From: Taxillus chinensis
Taxonomy: Eukaryota; Streptophyta; Magnoliopsida; Santalales; Loranthaceae
Length of the DNA stretch: 64,000 nt
Assembly: GCA_023512835.1 (NCBI GenBank)
Contig: CM042090.1
Span: 3,937,826-4,001,825 of the forward strand
Direction: 5' to 3'
The translations under genes and the position numbers were made by a program. Under the pieces are notes generated by a model. It ran no database searches and was not told where the DNA came from. It was given only the letters and a program-made list of their open reading frames with translations. Of this stretch, positions 21,854 through 33,300 are shown in pieces; position 1 is the first letter of the stretch; each line of letters starts with the position of its first letter.

Positions 21854-24800
21854 TGTTGGACCCTAATTTGTCTGGGTTGGACAAAAGTTATCATATTCAA
21901 TTTTCCTCCTTGCCCCCTTGGTTTGTTGAAATTTGTGAAGGACGACGGGTCGTGATCGTCGAGGCGCAAATGCCCAAGTTTAAGACAATTATTCAAGAAA
22001 GGCTTCCAAATACCAAAAATCCGGTCCTGGATGATAGAAAATCAAATTTGAGGGTCAACGCCATCAACCACGCTCGATTTTGAGGTCAAACGAAGAAGAT
22101 AAGGTCAAAAACGGCGTTCGGGCCGCTATTGGGGGTCAAAATGGTAATTGATCTTTCACACGAGCTCCGGATCAGTTCACGAACCTCATAATCTCATCCT
22201 ACTCGTCATTCCGAGAATTTTGAGATATATATTATATATATTCGCTCTTGGGACTTTTTTTGATAAAAATTAAAAATAAATACGTTTTGCGGTAATAAAT
22301 AATCTCGCTGAGACTTGCCTTAAAAAACGAGCTCATTTTCAAATAAAATTGACACGGGATCGCTCATCATAACGTCCTGGGTCCAAAAACAATTTCTTTG
22401 AGATGTTTTGAAGTCGGGTCGTCCTACCGATCCCAAAAACCGAAAGACATCGGTTAAAATCCTAAAACAACATGTTTTTCGCTTTTATTTTACTTTCCCG
22501 CCCACCTCTCATCCACGTGTCACCATTTTACTGGATTTAAAATAAATAAATAAATAATAATAATAAAAACAAAATACAAAAATACAAAAAACAAAAAAAA
22601 ACAAAAACAAATAATAAATAAAAATAAAAACCAAAAGAAAAAAAATACCAAGACACCCGTCTCCCTTATCTCCATCACCTGCCCCGTTGTCGTCTTCCCC
22701 CTCTCTCCTTCCCCCAATCGCGTCCTCTTCCCCAAGGCCACGCAGCTTCCGCCGTGATCTCGGAGGACCACCGGACCACCCCGCACTAGGCGGACGACCG
22801 GCTCCGCGCCGGCCCATCGCTCCAAACCCAGCTCTCACAATCCTAACCATGGTTCAACCATGGGTTGCCCTCCTTCTCTCAAACCTAACCTCTCGCCCAA
22901 CCCAGACCCGTTCAACGGCACCCTTCACCCCTTCTCTCAAACCCTAATCGCCTCGCCTATAAAACCCCAAGCTTTTCTTTCTCCTGGTTCGGTTGGTCGG
23001 CTAAAAAAAACCGATTATCATCGTTTCCTCATCTTTGGTTCCCCCCCCCCCCCCCCGAAAATCCAAGCTCGCCATCCCCTCCTGGCCGACCCAAAAACAA
23101 AATCGATTACAACGACCATGGTTTCTCCATCTCCCTCGTCTTCTCTCCTCTCTGGTTAAGTCCCTGGCCAAAAAAATCCGAACGCGCCGCCCTCCATCAT
23201 CCCCTCTCTTGACTCCGCAAAAACAAGCGCCATGCTTTCCCTCTCCAAACACCTGATCGATCCCTGAAAAATCCAGATAAAAAAGGCATTCATCCTCAGC
23301 ATCCCATTCGTTTGCATCTGAACCCACAGAGTCCCACTCTCCTTTGGCAGGAAATCCTTTTTCCGGCCATTGAGACATTCAATCCATCAATACTCTACTC
23401 CGCGAATCACCATCTCTCCCAGGCCAAAATAGCATCCATTGCAATGACTCATCACGGCTCCTGTACAGACTGAAGGAAGGGAACTTAGACGTTGAAGGAA
23501 GTGGCCTAGTACGTCCTGGTTCATCAAGACTAGAAGCCGTGGAAAAAGCAACCGGTTCGTGACTAAAGGAGGCACCTTGGAGAAGAGAAAGTCTCTTTAT
23601 TTTTGTAAGGACCCGTGTTTAAGAGGCCCAAAGACAAAACCGTGCGGAGCAGGCCATGAGGGTGAGGCCCAAGACTGGTTGGCCAAAGCGGACAAAATTC
23701 TTGTGACGGGTATAGGCTGGGCTATCTCGGATGGTATCAAAGCCAGACCCGGAGCGGTGTGCCATGGTCCCACGGGGACGTGGGCCTCCTAAGGGGGGTG
23801 GATTGTAACGACCCATGAGTGGGTGTTAGTCCCACATTGCTTGGTGAGGAGAACAAAGTCCGCCTTATAAGAGGGGACGGATACCTCACTTCACAGAACG
23901 CGTTTTGGGCGAGGCCCAAAGACAAAACCGTGCGGAGCAGGCTATGAGGGCAAGGCCCAAGACTGGTTGGCCAAAGCGGACAAAATTCTTGTGACGGGTA
24001 TGGGCTGGGCTATTCTCGGGAGGTTTTGTCTTTGGGCCTCGCCCAAAACGCGTTCCTGTGAGGTGAGGTATCCTTCCCCTCCTATAAGGCGGACTTTGTT
24101 CTCCTCACCAAGCAATGTGGGACTAACACCCACTCATGGGTCGTTACAATTTTGTGTGGTTGGTTACTCTATTCTTATTGTTTCTGATAGTTCTTTCTCT
24201 GTTCTGTGTGCTTGATACGGGTGTTAGCCTCCACTTGCGTTTTGTGCTATAACCAGTGTATGTGTTTCATTTCTGCTTATGTGGTGAACAAAGATGCCAT
24301 TTTTGTTTTCTGTGTCGTGTCTTGGTCGAGCGAAGAAAATGCAACACAGTCGGGCATATACCTTGGCCATGTTTGCGTGTGTGCTTTTGTTTCTTTTCTT
24401 TTATTATTTAGTTGGCGTTGTTGGTGCTTGTTATGGTCTGGTGCAGGATACTAATGTTCACTGGGTTCATTTGATTATTAGTTTGCTTTGCATTTTCTGT
24501 GTTAGTGGTTTTAAGGCGTTAGTTAGGCTGATCACTTGCATCACACACCACTATTTGGTTCTTTTGTTCTCACTATTTTAGCAAAAAAAAAAAGTAATAC
24601 AAAGAAGAAGAGAACGTTGATGTCTGGTTAGTTTTGGCTTGGTGAATATTGGTCAGTGTTTTGCTTGACTTTGGGACATGGTATTCTGGCTGAAATTAAT
24701 AAGCATCTATCCAGGTTACTTATTATTTGAAATTAATGTTCTTTTTTCTCTTTCTGCCTGGGTTCTATTTCTGGTTCACCGTTGCCGGCCGGTTGGGTTC

Positions 24801-26102
24801 AACGTGAGTCCGTTGTTTTACTGTTTCAAGTTGGTTGGCTCACTGCTGCACTTTGCGGGTTGTAGTCTTTTCATTTGATTTTTGTTTCCCTTTGTGTTGA
24901 AGCTAGTGTCGGGGTGGCATGCTTTACATGTGTTATTATTTCCAAATTTCTTTAGCAAAGCCCAATATCATTTTTATTTTCATCCATGTTCATTTGACCT
25001 TAGGCATGTTAGTACGGTCATTAATAACTTTGTAATATGGGCTTGCGACCTCAGCTATTGTAATGATAGTGAAAAAAACAGTGAAAAAAAAGAGAGAAAA
25101 AGAAAGAAAAGAAAAAGAAAAGCAGAAAAAGAGAAAAAAAAAGTGAGCTTGTTTTGTTTTGGATGACACATTATCACACACCTCACTTGTTTTTTTATTA
25201 TTTTTGCATTTAGTTTTTTAATGTTTTAAAAAAAATTAGACAAAGAAAATAAAAACGTTTTTCTTTTAAAAAAACCTTTCAAAAAAAAGAGAAAAAAAAA
25301 GCAAGCAAACAAACAAATTTTTTTTTAAACTCAATTGTTTTTCATCATTTGTACTTTTATTTTTCTTTACCAAAAAAAAACCCTTTAGATTATCTTTGTT
25401 TAATTCTAATATGTGCTTAAAATATTTCTAATACTTAGATTTTTTTTCGTGCTTTTTATCTTTAATAGCGTGTGATTTAAAAAAAAACAATCGATTTTAC
25501 TTTAGATTTAAGTTTTAACTTAGAACAAATCATAGGGTTCCTTTAGGAGTTTAGGATTAAATTGAATTTAACTTTCAACTTCAATAAAGAATGTAGAAAT
25601 AAAAGTGGGCAAAGCAAATTGTAGGACTTCCTTTAGATGCTTAGGGCAAATTGAATTTAATTTTAATGTTAACAAATAACTTAGAAAAGAAAATGGTAAA
25701 ATTAAATTGTAGGACTTTCCTTACATATTTAGGATAAATGGAATTTAACTTACTTTAACAAACAACCTAGGAAAATAAAAAGAGTATACCTTTAGGCCAT
25801 ATGCAATTTTAACATCACTTTGAGACTAGATAATTTTAGGCAAATACTTAAAACAAGTTAGAAACCTCCCAATCTTAGATAGGTACCGAAAGGGCATTGT
25901 GGGGGTGTTAGTCTTTCCCTACGCGTATTAAACTCCCGAGCCCATCCCTTAGTAGCATTAGATCAATTTTCCTTTAGGTGGCCAACTACACCCCAAAAAC
26001 GGTTGGTGGCAACTCCGTATTTTCATCACCATTCAAATGATGGTTGGGGGGTAACCACACCCCAAAAGCAGTTTCCCTCCCGGACGAAATCCGGTGATGA
26101 CA
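21854..26102 (+). repeat. 3' LTR of the Tat/Ogre-like element (TRIM composite inside)
   Basis: It starts TGTTGGACCCTAATT after the PPT and ends CCGGTGATGACA before GACCCCTT, where the Copia RT frame resumes. Length is 4249 bp, or about 3.7 kb without the 550-bp TRIM composite. A run of 16 C stands near 23041. The last ~2 kb match the truncated 5' LTR. Confidence 0.88.
23604..24148 (+). mobile_element. TRIM composite with an inverted extra LTR half
   Basis: It is flanked by ATTTT on both sides (23599-23603 and 24149-24153), and the matching 5' LTR has a single ATTTT at 10698-10702, the empty site. It reads: a shortened left LTR starting TGTAAGGACCC; PBS TGGTATCAAAGCC at 23732; hairpin CCCACG-GGGA-CGTGGG at 23769-23784; PPT AAGGGGGGTGGA; right LTR from 23804 (TGTAACGACCCATGAGTGGG); then from about 24020 the reverse complement of the first ~130 bp of the LTR, ending CGTTACA. 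There is no coding capacity. Confidence 0.9.
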
Positions 26103-26218
26103 GACCCCTTAAAATATTTTTTAGGAATCGAAGTATCCCGATCGAGCAAAAGAATCTTTCTATCTCAAAGAAAGTATTCCTTAGTGATATTCCCAAGATC
26201 CAATCGTCTGGGTATATG
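26103..26218 (+). pseudogene. Copia RT, continuation after the Gypsy insertion
   Basis: The first codons read DPLKYFLGIEVSRSSKRI then FLSQRKYSL, exactly what follows the E-I-K-D-L phrase at 10620 in Copia RTs. The frame is lost near 26215, where another insertion begins. Confidence 0.9.
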
Positions 26219-27685
26219 TGTATGTATACAAAGAGGGGGGTGAATCAATATACTTAAAATTATTTCCTATAGTTTTAAGAGTGGTATGATACTCAGAGGT
26301 ATTCTACAGATGTGATTTTTCTTTAGGTAGTATTTCAATGTCTTATGCAATATCAGATTAACAGCAGATATGTATGAAAAGTAAAAGACAAAGACACACA
26401 ATTTACGTGGTTCGATAAATGTGATCTACTCCACGGTGGTGAGAGTGTACCTACACCAAGTCCAATCCACTATAAGCTTTAGATATAATAGGATCAACTC
26501 TCTTTTCTCATAAATGCAAATACGAAAATAGTATTACTCCAGAACTCACTCACTATGACGAACTATCTAGCGCAACTTGCTACTGCGTATTCAATCGTTT
26601 GCATTGCTTGACCTTTAACCACTCCTTTGCCAAACTCACAATCTGTTCATGAATGTATGAGGAACGAAGATAGATTAACTCACCGTTATCTCGCTTATAA
26701 TCTCCCTCTCTCTGTGTATATCTTATGAACTACACTATGTCATCCTTTTTCTTGCACAAGATGCCTTTTTTGTTTCTTTAATGTTCTGATGCTATCTTAA
26801 AGTAAGGCATATACTTGACTTATATAGGTCGGCTGAGGTATGAAACCCTTTTGCTAAGGTTAAGCATGTTCTATCTTCTGATCTCCATCGTTGAAATAGG
26901 TTAAGTCAGTCTCAAATACGTCCACGTGTTTTCTAGTACTTAACATGCTAAAGTAAACGTTGTTTGAGCGGTAACTTACTTAAACGGCGGCCTTCAGTGC
27001 TTTTTGCTCCTTCGACTAGCCACAGCCTCGAAGGTATATGCCTCGTAGCTTCTCTGTTACCCCTTCAGGTACACATACTACTACCTCCGAGTCTTCACCT
27101 TCGAATATTCGAGTCTGAATCTTCGAGCCTTGGATCTTCAAATTGATCTTTCAAGTCTTCTGCTCTTCGACCTCGAATCTAGATTAGAACAAGTGATCAA
27201 CTGACTTTCACTCTATGAGTCTTCGAGTCAGCGACAACCTTATTTTACCTTGGCTAATCATTTGTTCATATCAACAGGTCTTTATTCTCGGCAATGGGTC
27301 TCCCAATCTTCAACCCTGCGAGCTTTGACCCTACGGGCTTTAACTCTACAACGTTGCCACTCTACGCCTGACAGGTCTTCAAGCCTGCAAGTCTTCGAGT
27401 CTCCGAGACGCTGCTTTTCACCTGATTACACCCTTGGTCTTTGAATCTTTGACCCTGTAGATCTATGAGTCTGTGACCGTGTGTTCCTTCCGTGATGCTT
27501 CAAGCCTGATGGTCTAATGATCTTCGACCTTGTGTACGAGTCTTTGGATCTTCGACTCAGTAAGTACATAGTTAGACTCCTTCTACGAGCTCACTCTAAA
27601 AGATCACTTTACGAAGTTATCCAACCCAGTACGGATCTTCAACTCTGCATCCTCCCGCTTTCGCATGCTATTAACAATAATGACA
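26219..27685. mobile_element. Unclassified insertion inside the Copia RT
   Basis: It separates the RT phrase ending SNRLGIC (about 26215) from VPCEQHLDL (about 27692), which should be nearly adjacent. The left edge carries AGAGGGGGGTGAATC, and ACGTGGTTCG stands near 26407; both phrases recur in plant repeats. The right third (26990-27640) is rich in CTTCGA and TCTTCGAGTC phrases. Possible ends are TGTATGTATACA and ATAATGACA, but I find no clear target duplication, and no ORF of note. Confidence 0.6.
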
Positions 27686-28459
27686 ATTAAAGTACCATGT
27701 GAACAACACTTAGATCTATTCTTTGAAATTGGTATGTCAATATATCAACCCACTAACACTCTAGTGGATAGGGAAAGATATCAGAGACTATTTGGGAGAT
27801 TAATATATTTAGCTCACGCAAAACCAGATCTTGCCTACGCTCTAAGTGTCGTTAATCAGTTCATGCATAGTCCTTGTGGGCAATATATGAATGCAGTAAT
27901 GTGGATTTTAAGGTACCTAAAGTCTACTCCAGAAAAAGGAATTTTATTCTCTAAAACACAAGCAAGCAAAATATTGAGGTATATATAGATGTTGATTGGG
28001 TTGGATCAGTTGATGATAGACGATTAACTTCAGGATACTTTACTTTTGTGGGTGGAAACTTAGTTACATGGAGGAGTAAGAAACAAAATGTGATTGCAAG
28101 ATCTAGTACAGAAGCTAAGTATAAAGGAATGACCCTAGGAATTTCTAAAGCATTGTGGTTGAAATTTCTCTTGCGAGACCTAGGTTATTCTCAAAAGAAA
28201 CCAATTTAGTTATATTGTGACAACAAAGCAGCATGTGATATAGCTCAAAATCCAGTTCAATACGATCATACAAAGCATGTCGAAATAGAAAGGTTCTTCA
28301 TTCAGGAGAAATTGGATGAAAAACTAGTAGAATTACCAAAGATTCTATTAGAAGATCAATTAAATGATATACTTACTAAAGGGGTATCCAATTGAGTACA
28401 CTTAAAGTTCTTAAACAAGTTGGACATAAGTGACATCTATACACCAACTTGAGGGGAAG
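27686..28459 (+). pseudogene. Copia RT end and RNase H, then PPT
   Basis: YQRLFGRLIYLAHAKPDLAY (about 27779) and a following VVNQFMHSP are the end of RT. RYLKSTPEKGILFSKT leads into RNase H with DVDWVGSVDDRRLTSGY, then SSTEAKYKGM and CDNKAACDIAQNP. KHVEIERFFIQEKL and ILTKGVSN close the pol protein. TAG codons near 27986 and 28207 break it. The PPT CTTGAGGGGAAG is at 28448-28459. Confidence 0.88.
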
Positions 28460-28591
28460 TGTTGAGATTATTACGTATTTACAAAGATATTCTATTAATT
28501 GATAATATCTTATTAATTGATAGAATATCAATTAGTATTATTTCCTTATGTAGAAGATTGTATAAATCATAGAAGATTGTAAAAGTTTGAT
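28460..28591 (+). repeat. Truncated Copia 3' LTR
   Basis: It starts TGTTGAGATTATTACG and follows the 5' LTR for about 130 bp, then stops matching after AAAGTTTGATAG. The remaining ~75 bp of the LTR are missing. Confidence 0.82.
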
Positions 28592-28599
28592 AGTATTAT

Positions 28600-28955
28600 T
28601 TCACTAAGGGACAAAGTTAGAGGATTGTTGTAGCTACTAAGTATAACTTCATGGAAGAAGATGATAGAGAGGTTCTTGGAAAATATTTTCCCACTTGCCA
28701 AGACTTCAAAGCTTCGAAATGAAATTGGAGAGTTCAAGCAACATGATTTAGAATCTTTATATGAACTTTGAGAAAGATTTAAAGACATACTAAAATGATT
28801 CTCTTAACATGATTCACTTGATTGGCTACAATTACATATGTTTTACAAGGAACTGAATGGGAAGACAAGAGCCATTATGGATGCAAACACAAAAGGATCA
28901 TTAATGGTGAAGATAACTGAAGGAGCAACCTTTGTAAAACTCATGAATTTGTAAT
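28600..28955 (+). pseudogene. Athila-type gag fragment
   Basis: The reading EVLGKYFPTCQDFKASKLRN, then EIGEFKQHDLESLYEL, ERFKDIL, DSLDWLQLHMFYKELNGKTR and AIMDANTKGSLMVKITEGAT matches the capsid part of Athila gag. Stops stand where Trp and Lys codons are expected (near 28770 and 28796). No other Athila domain adjoins it. Confidence 0.8.
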
Positions 28956-29949
28956 AAAATAATATTTAATAAATAAATTTTAGAAAATATTTATTTTTAT
29001 AATAATAGTGAACTACCTTATTGAAACTCAATTACTTAAAATGGTTATTAGAAAGAACAGTTAGAAAAGTAAACTAGTTATTACAATAAAAATTAGTTGT
29101 TATAGCCATTAGAATAGTAATTATAACAAATTAGTTCCATTGAAGGTTATATATAGATGGATTATGTGATGAAATTCATATAAAAGAAGAGGATTATATT
29201 TAGAAAAAAGTAGTGAAAATATGGCATCAAGTTCTCGAGTAAATATATAATCCGAAATGACCATCGCATGAGACAAAGATAGGTAAATGGTGCAAGCAAA
29301 GGTCATGAGCCTATGTTTTGTCATAAATGAACTAACAACCCATAATCAATTACTATGCTTGGAACGAACAAGGGTGAAATAAAATTTTGAACTCTACTAA
29401 AATTATGGTAATATTGGTAAAAGAATAGTATGACTTTGTAGGTAAAAGAATAGTGTGACTTTGTAAACGATTTAAGAAATATTTCACGGGTCATAGGAAG
29501 TAATCGTATGGTCAATATTTAGTTTAAGAAACTAAAAATTTTATTTGATTATATTTTATAATGTTATATTATGCTATGATATTTAATTTAATTAATTATC
29601 TTATTTATTCAATTAAATTGTGTTATTTTAGTTAATGATGTTAAATAAATATAAAAAGGATAGAGAAATTAAAAAAAGAAAATTAAATCTCCTCAATAAC
29701 TATTGAATTTAATGTATTTCAATGTACTTGAACTTTATTTTGTAGTGCTCAAATTTAATGTATTTCAATGTACTCTGCACTTTATCTTGTAGTGCTCAAA
29801 TTTAATTAAAACCAGACTTCAAAAAATATCCCATTTTTAGTCAAGCTAAAATAATATGCACTCTTATTTCGAAATTGAATTATTTTAAAAAACGAAATCA
29901 ATTATTCATTACTTCAAATTACGGATGCTCTCTTAGCTGCGCTCTTCAG
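28956..29949. other. AT-rich spacer upstream of the RING-H2 gene
   Basis: The sequence is AT-rich and carries no gene I can recognise. A ~50-bp phrase (AATTTAATGTATTTCAATGT then ACTTTATYTTGTAGTGCTCA) is present twice in tandem near 29705-29805. The last few hundred bases presumably hold the promoter of the gene that follows; no clear TATA box can be assigned. Confidence 0.5.
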
Positions 29950-30023
29950 TTCTTACCATAAATCTCTCCCCACTTGTCCCTGCAAAAAGGAACCGTCTCG
30001 GCTATAGAGCTACCGAGAGAAGC

Positions 30024-30097
30024 CATGCGATGAATTCAATTCTGATACAAACACAAACACACCGAGAGGGAGAGAAGAGGCGATGATGGTTTTCGTG
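30024..30097 (+). promoter_or_regulatory. Upstream ORFs in the probable 5' leader of the ATL gene
   Basis: Short ATG-started frames precede the main start at 30350: ATGCGATGA near 30025, an overlapping 19-codon frame from about 30029, and ATGATGGTTTTCGTGTAA near 30083. If the transcript starts upstream of 30020, these could reduce translation of the main frame. The transcript start is inferred from the shift to GC-richer sequence near 29940. Confidence 0.4.
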
Positions 30098-30349
30098 TAA
30101 ATCTATGCATTCTGGGAGTTGTGTTTGATACATTTGATTCACGTGTGAATGATTGTGAGAGTTGTTGCCGTCTCACTGTGAAGGCAAGCTATGCTAGCGA
30201 ATGGAGCAGTGTACGCTGTTCTGGCTATGAAGACCATCCTAGCCCTAGGGTTTAAGAGCAGCAGCGAGTGACTGCGTAAGTAGATTAGCAGAAGTTGAGG
30301 GTCGAATCTCAATTTTTGGGGTTTCGAGGAATCGGCATCAACAATCAAC

Positions 30350-33300
30350 ATGATTGGGTTTGGGATTAACTTGGTGATGACTGTAATTGGATTTGCTGTT
30401 AGTACGATGTTCATTGTGTTTGTCTGTACCAGACTTATTTGCGCTCGCATTCAATTGAACGCTTCCCGAAGATCTTTCCCGACAGCTTCATCTTCTAGAT
30501 CCGATCTTAACATGGTAACCATCATTTGACTATCTGTTTTGTACTTTCATTAGTTTATGTCTGAGCTTTTATGGGTAACTTGAATTCTGTCCTTAATGCC
30601 ACTGTCATTTGTTGTTGTTACCAATCTTGAGAATTCGATGTTCGTATGGTGTTCTGAGGATCTTAAAATTATTTTGGATTGCCTGGGTTTTTTTTTTTTC
30701 TTTTCTTCAAATTATGGTTTCACCTACCATTTAGCTTCCTGACCCTTGTGGTTTTATAGGTACAATGGCTCTCTGATGTTGTTAATGGTGGCTCATTTTG
30801 ATCCTGTTGTTATTTTTATGTTTTCTGTACATTTGTGTGCGATCTTTTTATTTTCATAAAATTTCTTACTTATCAACAAAAAAAAGGTACAATGGCTCTC
30901 TTATTTGTGTGTTTAGAAAGTTCATATGCATTGATGTTTTGCTCTGCTAATAGTCGCAATCACTTGTTTGTGATTCCTTTTCTGCATTTTTCTTTGTATT
31001 AGGGAGGCTTGTTACACTTTTCTAAAAATTGGTGGAAGGAAAGAGAAATAATTGACCTTCCTTTCTTGAAATAAAAGCTTTTACTTGTTTAATTGTCTGT
31101 CTTTCCATGAGCCAAACAACTTGTCCTGTTCATCAATCTTCTGGGTGATCAATCACACACTAGTTATTATTGACCACGAATTTTGTCATTATGAAATTTT
31201 ATATCACAGGTGGAGCTGGGATTTCAGGGCCTACATGGCTTAGAACCAGCTGCCGTTGCCAACATACCTACAAAGAAGTACAGTGATGAATATTTCACTT
31301 CGACAGAAGATTCTCAGTAAGTGTGTTTTTTTCTCTTTATCTATACTTTGTTCCTCGTAAGTTTTTCTTTGGGGTGCATCCTTTTGCCCACCTTATCTAG
31401 GATTGTAGATACCATGAATTTTGGATGGTTTTGTAAGGGATTGCTATACTTTTTCTTTTTATGATTAAAGTGAATGTGCTTCACAAGTGAACTTGTGGAA
31501 ATCTTCTAACACGCTGACATCATTTTTTAATACAAGTTTTCCTTCATTTCAACAATATATCTATGTAATGATGCATTGATTCAATTTGTTGTTTCTTGTA
31601 ATGCTGATTTTGGATATACTGTCAATTTGTGTCCTAAATTGGATTATATCAAGTTACCGAGGTGGGATTTGCTTCAAATGTGAACCTTTTGTGAAAGTCC
31701 TCTAACACTAAAATTTTATTACACATTTTAACTTCAACAGTATAGCAACACAATGATACATTTATTCAATTCATTGTTTGAATTGAATGTTAAATTTTGG
31801 TTCATCATGAACTTCCATTGTAGAGTTTCTGTTGACTCATATTCTACATTAAAATATATTCCATTACTAAAAGGACACTAGACTTCCGGAGTTGATCAAT
31901 TTACTGCAGTTAGAAGTAAGCCATGGTATCAATTAAAATATTTTTCTGTGGCTTTGGAGATCAATGTTCTAAAGTACCTTTATGCTCCATACTTCTGCTG
32001 TTATATCCCTTTCGAGGTAATCCAATTATGTTATGTCTTTATATCACACAGACACACATTGATTGCAACTTAGGTAAATCTGTGTGTGTGTGTGTGTGTT
32101 GTATTATATTTTCTTGTAGATTTGGCATCCTTTGGGATGCAATTGATAGTGGTGTGTCATAGATTTTCTGCCATTTCATTGTGTCTGGTATGAGATATTT
32201 ATATCATTTTATGAACAATTTGTTGTTATCTAATTCTGTTCTTCTGTTTTTGCTTTTATTTTTTTTTTTGTTGCTTGTTACTTGAACATGATACTTAGAG
32301 ATTTCAGACTTGAATTCTTTTCCCATAACTCTAGATTTTGTCTGTAACGGGATGTTTCCCACTTCCTATAAATGTACTAAAGTTCTTCAAAACCTTATGC
32401 TAAATAAAGGAGCTGGCAACACAATTCTTTGTTTTCATTTCCCCTATAGTTTTGTGTATCACTGCCATAGCAAGAATTCCATCTTAATTTCTTGTACTGA
32501 ACACTTATATGAGTAAGCTATTATCGGTAGGTGTTTTATGCAAAATGAAATGAAATAGGTGCTATCCTGTAATTTAATGTTTGCAAGATGCTTACATTCA
32601 TAAGGAGGAGTTACTGTAGGAATTTAACAATGAGAAAGAGATAACCTCCAAAAAACAATTAATCACAGGAGGGCTTCACCCCATAAACTATAGTGTCTAG
32701 AAGACTGGAACTAACTCAACTAAGAAGGGTTATGGCCCACCCATATCAATAGTTAACTGATTCTAACAGAATTCAAAACTTTATCACCATGGCTTTAGTT
32801 ACAATTCTCTACATACTAAAACTATATGCTTTACTTTATATTACGTTCTTTAAAACTGCTTTTTATATTTTTGTATATGGTAATATGGACTTTATTTGTA
32901 GTTTACAGATGAGAGTTTTGAATTTCTTGCTGCGTGTAGTGGTTTGTAACTCTTGGTCACTCCCTTAGTGGCCTTGATAAAAATTCTCTTTTCAATAAAA
33001 AAACAGTTTCTATGGAAGATTTTGTTTCCACTGTTGTGTTTCCAAAATGATGGGAGAGTTCGTTTAGTAGTATCAGGATTTCAAAGGATTTTAAATGTCT
33101 TAGGATCACATAGATGTTGTTCCATGCTTGTTATGCTATTTTTAAAGGATTTGGGACCTTGGTTGATACCAAAATAACAAAGTACTTTAGAGAGTACATT
33201 TCCCTCTCTCAGTGAACTAGGTGGCTGTGGGCTGAATGGTAGCCAAGGGCATGGGTCTTTAAGTAGTAGAGGTCGTAATGAAGTTTTGTTCTTTGGTTTG

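Larger units (their letters stand above)
10633..26102 (+). mobile_element. Tat/Ogre-like Ty3/Gypsy element inserted in the Copia RT
   Basis: Order: truncated 5' LTR (10633-12668), tRNA-Arg-type PBS, an extra ORF1 resembling the plant mobile domain, gag, RT, RNase H, a second RNase H-like stretch, integrase, a 71-bp tandem array, PPT, full 3' LTR (21854-26102). An ORF upstream of gag, two RNase H regions and a long 3' untranslated region with tandem repeats are known traits of the Tat lineage (Ogre/Retand type). No protease is visible. Stops and frameshifts are frequent. Confidence 0.88.
7506..28591 (+). mobile_element. Decayed Ty1/Copia element, split by nested insertions
   Basis: The 5' LTR starts TGTTGATATCCC at 7506, the PBS is at 7713, and Copia domains follow in order gag zinc knuckle, protease, integrase, RT, RNase H. 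A PPT (CTTGAGGGGAAG) precedes a truncated 3' LTR at 28460. The RT is interrupted at about 10633-26102 by a Tat/Ogre-like Gypsy element, and its frame resumes at 26103 with the expected next residues (PLKYFLG). A further insertion occupies about 26219-27685. Many stop codons and a mutated protease site show the element is dead. Confidence 0.88.

Noticed and set aside
32940..33010. Second A-tailed retroposon in the ATL intron
   Set aside because: The TTTTCAATAAAAAAA end is suggestive, but no flanking direct repeat was found.
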